This document shows positions 1 to 12,400 of a DNA stretch of 64,000 bases, one piece after another. Made by a program: the position numbers and the translations under genes. The notes below the pieces were generated by a model. The model had not been told where the DNA came from. It saw only the letters and a program-made list of their open reading frames with translations, and ran no database searches. Origin of the DNA: Liolophura sinensis (lineage: Eukaryota; Mollusca; Polyplacophora; Chitonida; Chitonidae); NCBI RefSeq assembly GCF_032854445.1, contig NC_088300.1, positions 4,342,001 through 4,406,000 of the forward strand. The letters run 5' to 3'. The first letter of the stretch is position 1. Every line of letters starts with the position of its first letter.

Positions 1-640
1 TTAAGAGTTTACATATTCAGCAGACACATGGTCCAATATCAGATGTTCAGATATTCAGCAGACGCGTTATTCAATACCAAATGTTCACAAATTTATCAGA
101 CCCGTTGTCCAATATCAAATGTTCACCTATTCAGCAGACGTGTTGTCCAATATCAAATGTTTACCTATTCAGCAGACGCGCTGTTCATTTCCAAATGTTG
201 ACAAATTCAGCAGATGCGTTGTCCAATATCAAATGTTCACCTATTCAGCAGACGCGTTGTCCAATATCAAATGTTCACCTATTCAGCAGACGCGTTGTCT
301 AATATCAAATGTTGACAAATTCAGCAGACGCGTTGTCCAATATCAAATGTTTACCTATTCAGCAGACGCGTTGTTCAAATTCAAATGTTCACCTATACAG
401 CAGACGCGTTGTCTAATATCAAATGTTCACCTATTCAGCAGACGCGCTGTTCATTTTCAAATGTTGACAAATTCAGCAGATGCGTTGTCCAATATCAAAT
501 GTTCATATATTTAGCAGACGCGTTGTCCATTCTCAGATGTTGACAAATCCAAGACAAATCTCACATGTTCAGATACAGCGCATACGCGCTGTCTTATCTC
601 AAGGGTTCCTATAGTCCAGAGACACGTTGTCAAATCTCAA
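1..640. repeat. 38-bp minisatellite at the left window edge
   Basis: A tandem repeat with a 38-bp unit, roughly CCTATTCAGCAGACGCGTTG followed by TCCAATATCAAATGTTCA. Copy starts at 126, 164 and 240 fit the 38-bp step. Copies are well conserved from about 60 to 530 and decay to about 640. The array continues past the left edge. The short plus-strand open frames here are products of the repeat, not genes. Confidence 0.9.
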
Positions 641-3600
641 ATGCTCAGCCAGCCCGTTATCCAGCAAAAAATGCGTATTGAAACATCCATTTCGGTTTAC
701 AAGAAGAGTAATTTATGCAGTCAATGGATTATTTTGTAAGTTGATGTAAATTTCATAGTCACCCAAGTTGTCTTTCTTGAAAGTATAAATAAACTAATAG
801 CTTTGTGCATTCCTATAAAATGCCTACTGAGTTGATGTAAACACCAATAAGTCGTAGAAGATAAACAGAGGCATCTAGAAATTCTATACAGATAATATCG
901 GGCACAATCAAAATGAAAAAAGAATGCATCCGACAATCTTGCGTTTTATCTTGATCAGACACAAACCTATATCGATAAGCAACACTGATCCCTGTGAAGG
1001 AAAGAGCCCAAGGGTAGATAACTGCGATATTGACAAGGAAACAACTATAAATACACCGGACTGATTTACAATATTGTATTTCAGTCAATGGCCAGTGTTC
1101 AGATATAAATATCTTAAAATGGCATGGACTAAAAACGTCTATACCTTGTAATTAGATCAAAAAGTGGTCAAGCAACTATACGATTAGAGTATAATGCGGC
1201 TTTTCCTCTCCATATATGGACTCCATAGCTTTAGGTTTGGGGGTAAACGAATGTATGTTTTTATAAGGCAGCCATGCGTGACGAAGTAAAAACTTTGAAT
1301 AAACATTTATTTATACAATAAGGCCACTCGCCCGCATCAATGAGGTCTATAGTTCGTGGAAATGACGTGCTTGCTTGTACATTACGCGATAAACAGGCAA
1401 ATGTAACCTAACGTAACCCCACTTACTGGGAGATGTGCGCGACGATGCATAATTTTATTTAAACATTTTTAATTCGCCATCACAGATAGCGTGACGAAAA
1501 CTCATTGCTGGTTCTTGATTGGTTGTAGTCAGGTGACATTACTACAGAAGTATCGAGACAAGTGTTCTGAATATCACCATCGTTTGAGCGGATTTTATCA
1601 AGTTCACTTCACAGATATCGGCGGGAAAGTCGGTGTGTTTATGCCAAGAGACGAGTTTCGACAGGGTCACATTTGGACGTTAATCATAACAGAAGTAAGT
1701 CAAGCTATCTTTTTATACTCAGGCACTTTTCACTCCAACTTGGTGTTGTGAACTAACTTGGCGACACGCCAGCTACTGACTAAGAAAACTTCCTAACTCC
1801 TCTTCGTCTCCAGTTAAATATAGTGTCACGCCACTGCTGATTCGGCGTGTTAGACATTTATCTTAAAAATTCCGCTGTGTCAAACAAATTGAGCCGTAAA
1901 AAATAAACCACTAAGTTCTTCTCTGTGTCAGGTAGGTCTAAACCCCGCGTGGAACGAGCTCATACCTGTGTACACGTCAGTCATCACAATCATCTATACA
2001 AGTATGAAGAAGACATTTTTAAAAACATGTTCATTCTTCGCTCATAAAGGTCAGGAATCATAGATGAATTAATTATATATACTGCTGCAATAGCCTAGCG
2101 CTGCCCACGTTCTCTAGTGTCAATTGTTATATCTACAGGTGCATGTGGTCATTATCTATAATTGGTCAAATACCATTAATCGTTGACTTGTCAATGTCTT
2201 TGGTGACGTCTTGATATTCTTACAAAAATACCCGAAATTTCACAAATAAAATTGTCTAATTGCACATGAAAATCAATGTTGAGAGCTAAATGAAATATTT
2301 TCTTGGTTTTGTATTCAAGACAGTTTTATGATGTCCTGAAAATCGCTAGCATTAGTTCACTCATGATTTTCTTAGATGCGTTAATCCCGTCCACGCGATG
2401 GGATTTGTCCTAATGAAAAAGGGGGGAAAATCTGCTTTGAGACGATGAGATTGGTCGAATGGTAGAATCGCCCCATGTGAATGTGGCTTCAGTAAATGCC
2501 TGTAACCTACATTCTGCCAGCCATGTAGAAATGGCTTAGACAATAAACAATACAGCTTTTAGCCTTGCAGTCAAGCATACACTATTGAAATGAGAACGAA
2601 AATTTCATGAAATACTTAAAATACTCCTTTCACTTCTGTCATCAATATATCATAAATAACCTAAACATTTAGTAAATAACAACCCCTACACATCATAGTT
2701 ACACATAAAAATGACCCATGAAGTTTGAAGCAAAACTGATTTCCCCATCAACTTAGACGAAATAAATGATATAAACGTAATTTATACAGCACTGACCTAG
2801 TTACATATTTAGCCACTAATTTCTCTGAACCATCCTTTTAAATAAACACCCATAATCCGTTTTTATATGTCTTAGTGGCTCAGAGTATAAGTCAAGCGTA
2901 TCAGGACTTGACCGTATTTTGGTTTCAGGTTTGTCTGCTTAACATGTGGGTTTGTTCGTCAGCGCGCATCCGATGAAGACGAGTAAGACATCCAATTTAA
3001 TTTAAATGGGATACACGGGTGTCGCCGACATGCTTCTGCTCCTCAAAGTGTTTTCTATTTTCTGTTTAGTCATACTGCCTTGATATTGATGTTTGATATC
3101 TGTTTAAACGTGAGAGAGGCTTAAATATACATTAAGCGGCTGTTATAAAGTAGGAAAAACAATTATACGTATACAGGCAAGCAATGTGCCAGCCTTCTTA
3201 TGATATGAAGAGTAAATTTATTTGATTGGTGTTTTACGCCGTACTCAAGAATATTTCACTATGAAGAGTAAATAGATATACTAACATATTTATAGTCCCA
3301 AATTGTACACAGCGTAGAAGTAAGTGTAAAATGCTGTCAGATAAACCTACAGTGATGTGATGAAATGACCGTTTGCTATTAAAATTGTGGCTCATAATTG
3401 GGAACTGGTTAAACCAAGTTTTCTGTACATTAACTGATCTCTTTAGATATAGTCCATAAGCTCACGCCCGCAAACCTTTCTGCCTTTTTTTCATTTGGTT
3501 TCATTTCTTTTTTTTTTTCATTTCCTTTTTTTGCCGACATCTTTAAAAAAATAATTATACATCTTCGTGTCTTATTTTCTGAGTCACTTGGTACTTGTTA

Positions 3601-4158
3601 GGGCTGAAGCGTCTTTTGACTATAGTTTTTAGTCTTTTGAAGTATTGCGGGCTAAGGCGTCTATCGACGACATACAAAGTCGTAGAAATAAGTGGAAATT
3701 GCAAACTTTGTGCCGCTGTGCCCTCGGGGTGAGGGCGTTCTTAATTGTGATTCTTACGGCTATTACATCACAGTGCATAATTAGCGAAACCCAACAACGG
3801 AATTAAGCAAGAGTTTAACACAATCAAATCATTTGCTTTAAATTTAATACAGCTTTGGCAATAATTTTGGGTTAAGTTTAAACTGGAAACTTAGACATTA
3901 GGTATTAGACCTATGCATTCAATGCCGAGATGCTGTAAAACAATTGGGCCACAGAATTCTATGTAAAGGTGTTCTTTATGTAAAGGTGTACTTTATGCAA
4001 AGGTGTACTTTATGTAAAGTGTACTTTAATAATCGCATTGAGCGTTATACGTAGCAGCTGGGATATAGTATTGTTCATACTATATCCTTGGTAGCAGCAT
4101 GTGTATTTGTAGCAATGGAGCCGGTGGAAATAATTTCACGTGTTGTTTTTTTTTTCAG
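641..4158. other. Non-coding interval upstream of the first cystine-knot gene
   Basis: No supported coding exon. It holds AT-rich unique sequence, a SINE-tail fragment near 3218-3262, T-rich runs at 3485-3535 and four short direct repeats (CTTTATGTAAAGGTGTAC-like) at about 3957-4030. It probably includes the promoter and 5' UTR exon(s) of the gene starting at 4159, because that start codon directly follows a splice acceptor. I could not locate the upstream UTR exon. Confidence 0.5.
3218..3262 (-). mobile_element. SINE tail fragment
   Basis: The segment TATTTGATTGGTGTTTTACG plus CCGTACTCAAGAATATTTCAC is the reverse complement of the 3' tail of the full-length SINEs at 32198-32466 and 37808-38070. 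Only the tail remains. Confidence 0.6.
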
Positions 4159-6246
4159 ATGGATGCTATTGTCCTGTATCCGCTTTTCTTTGCGTTGTTC
4201 TGTACTTCTGTGAGCAGCCGTCATTTATATAAAGCATGGACAAACTGTACGGAGATACCCTTCGGGTTTACCGGGATCAAGGTACCCGTCTGTAAAACGT
4301 TTTTGTCATACAGCTTAACAAAGCCAGCGCTAGTCACCTGTCAAATTGGTAAGGTGGACTCAAAAACTGCCGATAAACTCCGTCAAGCCTTCAGCGGTAT
4401 CCTGGTATCCAAACAACACAGCCCTTCCAGAGGCCACGCTATACATGACAACGATATGTGCTGTCCTACGTAAGTCAATTCGCCTATATGTGTACTGCTT
4501 ACATTCTAAAAACTAATATGTTAAACTGAACATGATATTATGGTTTCTGTTTATTTATTTGATTGGTGTTTTACACCATACTCAAGAATATTTCACTGGT
4601 ACGACGGCGGCCAGCATTATGGAAGGAGGATACAGGGCTGATCCCGGGAGAAATGATGTTTTCTGAGTGATGCTAGAATAGATTATGTTACTGCGACATA
4701 ACATTACGCTAATTGTATAACGCAATTTCCCAATCACGCCAACAAACGTATTCTTTTGAATAATGGACCATATATATATATAGTATAATTCTTTGTCGGA
4801 ATAGCATGTACTCTACCCTCACTCAGGAGACAAAGTTCAAATTTACAGATTAGTTAAAATATGACATGGCATTCACTTATTATCTTTCATTCTCGGGGAT
4901 GACACATCGCTTTCAAAAGCAATGTACTAAATGAATGAAAACGTATAATGACAGGACCAATTTAGAATGTGATAGAGCTATTTGGCATGGAATTCGTAAG
5001 CCCACGTACAGATGTTGTCTTTCATATGCGGTATGTTGTTCAGAAGTTTATTGCATTGTATTAAAGGGCTGGCATATTACAGTTGGTTCAATCAAGACTT
5101 CCATTTCTGTGCAAGTCAGATTGATCTGTGCGAATTATTTGAGGCTGAATGGTACTGTCTAGATAAGGAAATGAGTTTCATGGTTAGTTAGCTAAAGGTA
5201 ACATACGTTCTGCCTGACAGGACCCGACATTTGGAGCGAGCCCCGAGCAGGATGGAGAATTCCTATGGTGAGAGTAGGGACATCGTCAATCTACCGAGTG
5301 CTAGCCTTTACCAGTTTTATCACGCAGGGAGCTGTGTGTAAGTACTCGCGGCATCTCCGCTGGCTTTTTATTTCTAGGTAAGATTCCTCAGAGAAAATAG
5401 ATGTATATAATGTCACCACTTGTTCTAAGCACGTAAGCGCAACTATCGTAAGCTTTTACTTGTTACGGTAGATTGCAAAAACATAGAAATAGAATGTTAC
5501 TACTTGCGTTAATGTATAATCTTAAGAGATTATGAACATGGAATTAAACATCGGTGGTGGGGAAACAAAATAATTTCAAGAATCTAAACAACGGATTTAA
5601 CTCTGAGTGGCTATGGTCTTTGAACAATTAGGTTTGACATTTCTTCCACCAGAATAAATCAGTTCTGTTTTATGCCCCCTAACTTTGGTTTAGAAACAAT
5701 TTCTTCGATAAATTTTGCAGGACATCTAACGAACTTAAAAACTGCCATGGAACGTGCGTTGAGGAGATGTCGACAGTTTTTCTTATGGTGTTTCGGGAGG
5801 ATCTACCGATGGGCATGTCCTTTGAACCATTTGACGTGCCATCTTACTGTTCGTGTAAAAACTTCGGCAGAGACCACGGCAGAAATGATACGAGCATTCC
5901 TACAACAGGCAAACCCACAGAAAGGTCGACAAGGCTTGTACACGAACGAATAAAACCCAAAATAACCATTCCCCCAGGACCAATCAGGGTCCATTATGGA
6001 AAAGTTGTTTCGAAGGAAATGTTAAGACGGGCTCAGCCTCTTCCAAGAACAAGGCATAGGGCAGCACAGCATGGGGCTGCTCGTTTAGAGCCAAGAACAC
6101 AACTCACTCCTGCATATTCCACCGTAACTCCTTCTCTACCATCCAACAACACCAATGAAAATGATACCATGATGGTACCAGATGTCACGGCGACTTTTAA
6201 CACTACTGTGGAATCCAACTTAACAACGAATGTCACAACTACTTAA
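4159..6246 (+). CDS. Secreted cystine-knot protein, Spaetzle-like (paralogue A)
   Basis: Three coding exons: 4159-4469, 5221-5337 and 5721-6246 (TAA), with GTAAGT donors and CAG acceptors, all in phase; 317 residues. The ATG is the first base after a TTTTTTTCAG acceptor, so the 5' UTR is split by an intron. Visible: signal peptide (MDAIVLYPLFFALFCTSVSS), a short pro-region with Cys, HDNDMCCPT at the exon 1/2 junction, RDIVNLPSASLYQFYHAGSC, then NCHGTCVEE (CxGxC) and FEPFDVPSYCSCKN (CxC). CC-P near the knot start, an IVN segment and F.VPS.CsC at the end resemble Spaetzle/Toll-ligand knots. CxGxC is commoner in other cystine-knot factors, so Trunk/noggin-like or IL-17-like remain alternatives. 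After the knot comes a tail of about 120 residues, basic then Ser/Thr/Asn-rich with several N-x-T sites, unlike canonical Spaetzle, which ends at the knot. Paralogous to the gene at 9467-15643. The exon structure is well supported; the family name is moderate. Confidence 0.75.
4545..4660 (-). mobile_element. Partial SINE inside intron 1 of cystine-knot gene A
   Basis: TTTATTTGATTGGTGTTTTA, ATACTCAAGAATATTTCACT and GGCCAGCATTATGG are the reverse complement of the 3' half of the SINE family seen at 32198-32466. The tRNA-like head is missing. Confidence 0.65.
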
Positions 6247-9200
6247 GGCTCGATGTCATCACATTGTCTTCATTGGTGGGACGTAACGTAACTGCCTTTT
6301 AGTAACAGCCACACTTCGACAATGATGGTCTCACTACAGACCAACGGCATGGAAACAATGTCCAATGTGTCAAATGAATGTGGCACATCTCTCTGTGTAC
6401 GTCGTCGAATGTCGTACGGTAGATGGACGATTTCTTCCAGAAATCCCGATTCATGAGAAGGAGCACACGGGCCCCGCTTGGTCGGCTGTATATCGCAGGA
6501 CTATATGTTGACAACGCGATGTTTCCAGATGTTTGAGACATGTATGGGTAGTGGTCAAATGACAAGACTATTCAAAGTAGATAATATTTTGTATTTCGGG
6601 TCAAGCTTACAAACAACTTAAAGATGTGTATGGATGATACAGCCAAAGACATGAAGCACTAAAATCCCCATCCCTTACGGTAGAAATCCTATCCTCCTGG
6701 TTACAGAATACTGTTTCATAAGGATTGTTGAAATTCCGGTTCCTTGTGATCTCCCCACCTCTCAACCTTACTGTTGTTGTAAAAGTAGAATAATCTGCGA
6801 TGAAGAAAAGTGCGAAAAGGATTCTTCTGGATGTATTAATTCGATCATCTCGTCACACCAATTAATACAGCATACCAATTAGGTTTTATCCAGTTTCACT
6901 CTAAAATCTTTGATACGGGTTCTTTTAACCAATGATATTATTATGATGATAATGATGATATTGATGGCTCTAAGATCGATGCAGTTTTAGTGAGAGCTAC
7001 GATCACTTAAAATATAAATGATTACATATGTGATATTTAAGTAATTATGTTTCATTCAGTACCCATTTATGTACAGAAACTACCAAAATACTTTATAGAT
7101 ATTCAAAATGCCATATTCATTTAATTTGCCCAAAACAGTAACTTGGCATTCTTGGCACAAACACTTTATATAAAATACAGCTCAGCTACAGAAATCCTTC
7201 TACAGATAGAGGGTTTTTTGGTTTCTCGTATGGTTACAGAACCACTTGTTAATAAAATGTGCAATTACTCACTTATGTGTTTCAAATGTTGTAATTGTCT
7301 AAACTTTGGCTGCGAAGAGCTACAAACAAACCGGTGTCTAGTCGACAATAACTTGGCCTCATATAGATTCGGTGAGAACATTCATGAACTAGGGAGACTC
7401 TTGAAGACTTTCACAGATTTTTCTCACAGATCTTGAAAACATGTTAGAATATGTCGAAATTAGGCATCAATCCGACAAAAAATGTTCACATCTTGAAATA
7501 CAGTCGGTGCAGCTTGTATGGTCACTAAACTATGTCCTCTTTAATTAGCCAGTAATGATAGATATTAAAAATCAGGTCTCACCTGAGGAAGAACATTGTT
7601 TTCTTTTTGTTACCATATTTTCCCTCGTCTACGTAATGTAATACATACCGGTAGTTCACGATTATGCGGACTGACTGTCGTCGCCAACTTAACTGACCAA
7701 TCATGTGGAGAGTTCGGACAAAAATCTGTCATACCTGTGTTTACAAGTCGTCACAAACGCCGCTGACCATTCACTGTAAAGCTCTGTGTATGTATATACT
7801 TGCTGTTTGTACGTTTAAACATGTGTAAAAATGTAAAGTTGCACGTGTCATACAGGGTGATTGTAAGGTCTGATGCTTCAAAAACAGTCTACAATATTGT
7901 TGTTGTTGAGGCATGATGAAGTGATCAACGTTTGAGGGCTACGCATGGGTGCTTCCGTGCACGTGTCTTAAACATGCGGTGAATAAGGATTGTGGCGGTG
8001 AGGGGGGGGGGGGGGGGGGATCTACGCCTGAAGAAAGTTTCGTGCAATTGACGACGTGAATCCGTAACCCACAGGGGCTGTCTCCTTAGACAGTACGTCA
8101 CCCGTTCTTCCTCATCATATGGAAGGACAGACAAGTGGTGACAAGCAAAGCATAACGCTAAAAGGATTAGGAACGGCACTCAGTCATTATTCACAGCGTC
8201 AAAGAATTCTTCCACCGTTATTTGGAAGGAGGAAAACAGTTGTGCGGTCATTCGCAGAAACGTGAAACCCATGCAACGATTCTATTCATTATGACTTGCA
8301 TCTTTCTACATGCCATTTAATGACGAAGTATAACAAGGTAAGTGTGTGCGAATTCTTTCAGCCTGAAGAAATGTTGTATAGCTTTTTTCCCTAAACCGCA
8401 CGTGTTTGGTTAGGGGGAGCATTAAGGAGGAAGGGATGGAACCATACAATAGTTTACGATCTGTATATTGTTATTACAATTATTTGAATTTATACATTTA
8501 TTAACCTGTCCTTGGAGGACATATTGCGCCATGGCAAAAATCATAGACTTACTAAGAGAAAGCTGTCTACCGTGTATGTACCAGTGGTGCATGAAACCGC
8601 GCATTTCAGAAGCATATCTCAGAGGGCCTCTTGTTAAATTAAACATTTGTTCATTATTTTGTTTGTGTGATTCATGTGTGACATGTTATTAAAGGGACCA
8701 TTCGGGACGCGGTGAAAGATAAACCTCGACATTCTTTTATCTCGTAACCCGACTTGAGAATCACGCTGCCTGACATACTGTAGACGAAGGAGAAAGAAAC
8801 TCGCTTCTTGTTGGCCAGGTTTCGTTGAATATGGCTGAACAAGCACAAACACTGATTGCCTGATTATGTCAGAGTCGTTGATATCATGTGACAGAATAGG
8901 ACTGATTGAAAGCAAGCGCCTTTCCCTATGTCTGATGCCAAGTTCCATCCCGGGATAGTTGTCACGGGCACAGGAATTTGACTCGGGGCTTGGCTACATC
9001 AGAGGTTATTGTGTACAATGGTAGGCCTAGATCAACTATTCATCATATACATGATAAGAACGGTAATGGCGGAAGGCGAGGATTGTCACTGTGCTGACAC
9101 AATCCCACTTTCCCGGTCTTCCAAAACACTTCCGTCATTTCGTTCAGTAATAATTAAGCTGTATGCAGGTAGCAAATTCGGCTGGGGCTTTACACCAGGT

Positions 9201-9466
9201 GATTTTATCAGAATGAGGGAAGAAGTGCTAAGATTGTTTAAGCCGTTATGGTTTCACTCATCCATTGTCCCAAATGGCATTATATATGTAAAGTAAATTT
9301 CCAGTCTGTATACTCGTTTTAAATCAAAAGTTTAGAGACATAATATGAAAAGAAGACCAGAAAATCTTCCGAGTTAATCCCTTTTATCCGCTATAGTCTC
9401 CGTTTACCAGCGTAAAAATTGGAAGCTTGGTTGAAACAGTGACGAAAAAGGTTTTGTTTCTTCCAG
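6247..9466. other. Interval between the two cystine-knot genes
   Basis: Contains the 3' UTR of gene A and the upstream region and probable 5' UTR intron of gene B. I see no supported coding exon. A run of 18 G lies at 8002-8019. An open frame at 7143-7436 includes a Cys cluster (MCFKCCNCLNFG), but has no signal peptide or splice partners and was not called as a gene. Confidence 0.45.
8002..8019 (+). repeat. Homopolymer G18 tract
   Basis: Eighteen consecutive G on the plus strand, preceded by G-rich GGCGGTGA. It could form a G-quadruplex or be a sequencing-unstable site. Confidence 0.9.
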
Positions 9467-12400
9467 ATGGTGTCGGCAAAATGTTTGATTTGGGTGATGA
9501 TCATCTTAGGCACAGTAATGCTTCAGGCGGGTGAAACTACTGCTAGCAACGGAACATCTCCGAATCCCTCTTATACTCGGTGCTGCCCACGGAGTCTCAC
9601 GAAGACCCCTAGCGCTTTTCTAAAAGCGTACACAACATGTCAAAGGAAATTCTTTAAGTCAACCGGTTTGAAACTGCAAGTGTGCGAGACCTCAATATAC
9701 CTTAGCGGGAAGGTTCCATCGGTGGTGTTTCGTAAACTTGGACGGCTGGACAAAAAGGCAGAAGAAGCCATCAGTAGCATGTATCATGGCGTCTTCCGAA
9801 AACAGTCATCATCGCTAGCGATGAGCAACAACCGTATTGCCCATGACAACGACATGTGCTGTCCCACGTAAGTTATCCTTACGTAACGGCAACCCCTTAT
9901 TGACTTCAATACGGTTAACTGGTGGCCCAGGTGAAGGTATTTTCTGGGTAAATCCAGTTTCGGGTTAACCACCGATCATCAGCCGTAAATAAAACTTCGT
10001 TACGAAGGTAAAAGTAAGCTATTACAAACAGTTGACAAAATCAGTAGCATAAGCTGATGAACAAGCCTGAAAATAAAGCCGTAAGGGAAGTGAACCGGTT
10101 GAGTAGCAAGCGCTACTGTCAATCTATTATCAGGGCTCACCCAAACTGATATTATAGACATTGTAGTCACGGCACAGTTTGTGCCCTGTGGTTATCAATG
10201 TATTACATGCACAGGTGTGTTTTTTTGTGCCTTTAAGACTGTGTCAGTCAATTCTGGAACAGTCACAGTTTATCAACATGTTGATCATAACCACCTCACT
10301 CATATGAAGTTTTGTCACGACAACCCCATAGTGTTTGTTGGTTACACCTTGAGGTTATGCTAACCCACCCTTCCGGCCATCCATATGTACATGTATCTGT
10401 TTCGGTTGAAGTTTTTCCGTGCGGCAAGCTTTAAGTGTCCAACAGGAACGTTCGAAATAGCATTGTGCATGTGAAAATTTATTTCGTTCATTATTTTTTC
10501 TGAAACTCGGTATGATTGTTCAGTTCCTCCGTATGTCTTGTAAGTGTACAGGGCCTGCTAACGTGCATGGATCTATATCATCAGATATCCTAAAAATGCC
10601 CCTTAAAGAAAAGACACCCAGTAATATAACCTGAGTTATTTAGGAAGGAGGGGTGGATACAGACCTAAATCAACTTTTTATCAGGAATTATTTGGAGGCC
10701 ATGGAATGTGCCATATTTAAGCAACAAGGAACACGAGGTCGCGTCATTCGTACCTCATGAACACAAGGTTAAAAATCAAACAGGGGTTTGTGACGTTAGC
10801 GGAAACAGCTTTGTCCTCTAGTTAAGAAATAACTGGCGCCTGACTGGTTAAACTGATAATATGATCACGCTTTCGATTGTCTCAGTACGCGCGATCGGTT
10901 GTACAGCATCACAGAAATAATATAGTCATGCTTTTTACATTCCTTGTGGGATATTTTATTGATGTATATATACATTAGGCCTAGTGCTGTCTTCTATTTT
11001 AAGCTTATCTACAAATATCCATTATTACCGATATAGCGCTACGTTTCCGTCACACGGGCATACCACAACTTTACTGGATTCCAAAAATGCGCAAGTCCAC
11101 ATAAAAATCTCGCTTTATTGCGGCTCAAAGAGCTGTGCATACTAAAAAACTATATACGTCTCGCTGAAGAACTAGAAGCTCTAATATACGTACCGTATAA
11201 GGATATATCTACTTGGGAATTCTCCACTCTCTATACTACTATTCTTCACACGGATTATATAGATAGGAATTTCATCACTAATTTATCTGTTTAATGAAAC
11301 CAGTACCGCTATATTAACAACAAAGCCTTCTTCAGTTTCACTACATACCAGGATTACCATTCATGGGATGTTTCCATGTTCACTGAGTTGTTTGAATTTT
11401 CTCATCAAAAATATCTATGTGAAATTCGGGGGAAACATTATATCAGCAGTGTATAGATATTCCGATGGGTACAAATTGGGCCTCCCTTTTGACCGACTAG
11501 ATGAATAGATGAATATATGTAGAAACTATTAAGGAGTAATCCTCACCAGGTCCGATCGTTCTCATTCACTAAACGGTATATTGATGATCTGCTGGCTTTA
11601 GACAATCCATATAGCAAAGGCTGTGAAAGATACCTTGGCTGGGTTTGAAGGAAACCACAGACTCTCCAGATGGTACATGTTATGTGGGCCTATGTATGTG
11701 CAAAGAGCAAAACGGTTTCCTCTCTCGCAGGCTTTACAACAACATTTAGGTTTTGATATTGTTAATTATCCTTACTTGACCATGCAGTAATATACCGAAG
11801 GGTCCCGCATATTGGCGTGAACATATCTTTGCCTTGTAGGATTTGTTACATCCTGCGTGTTGTTAGACGATTTCAATCATCGCCACAAGCTATTGCTGCA
11901 AAAAATAGTGTGTCAAGGTTATTCATCAAACGCCTTGACTCCAAGTTTCTTAAGGTTACAACGAATATAATTCTCTTGTAAGTAAATATGGACAGAGCGT
12001 CCAGAATCTCTGGCGCTCTGCTCATGTTGTGTCTGATTCCCCTTAACCCGGGACTAGGGGTTGTATATTCAGTGTGCTGAATTAGATCGCCACGTTGGAT
12101 ATATGAACAGTTACAATCAAAGCGCAACTGAGATACCTATTTTGTTATCTACAACTGGTATTCTTCTAGCGTGGCACACACACGATTTAAATACGGATTT
12201 CATTCAGCCGCCTAGAACACACTCTGCGTCTTTCCAACATCAAAGAAAACTGTAGACTGATGCTCTTTGCATAATTCCGTCCTATTTTTGTACTTTATAT
12301 ACTTTCTTCGTTTTTTTGGTGGCCATTTTGGGAATTGGCCTTGCGATTATTGATCTAGAACATCCTTATTGGTTGACGGCTGGTATACGAATGGCTGTTT

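Noticed and set aside
7143-7436. Cys-rich frame (MCFKCCNCLNFGCEE) as a third cystine-knot gene or pseudogene
   Set aside because: The resemblance to YCSCKNFG is limited to a few residues. There is no CxGxC, no signal peptide and no matching exon flanks.
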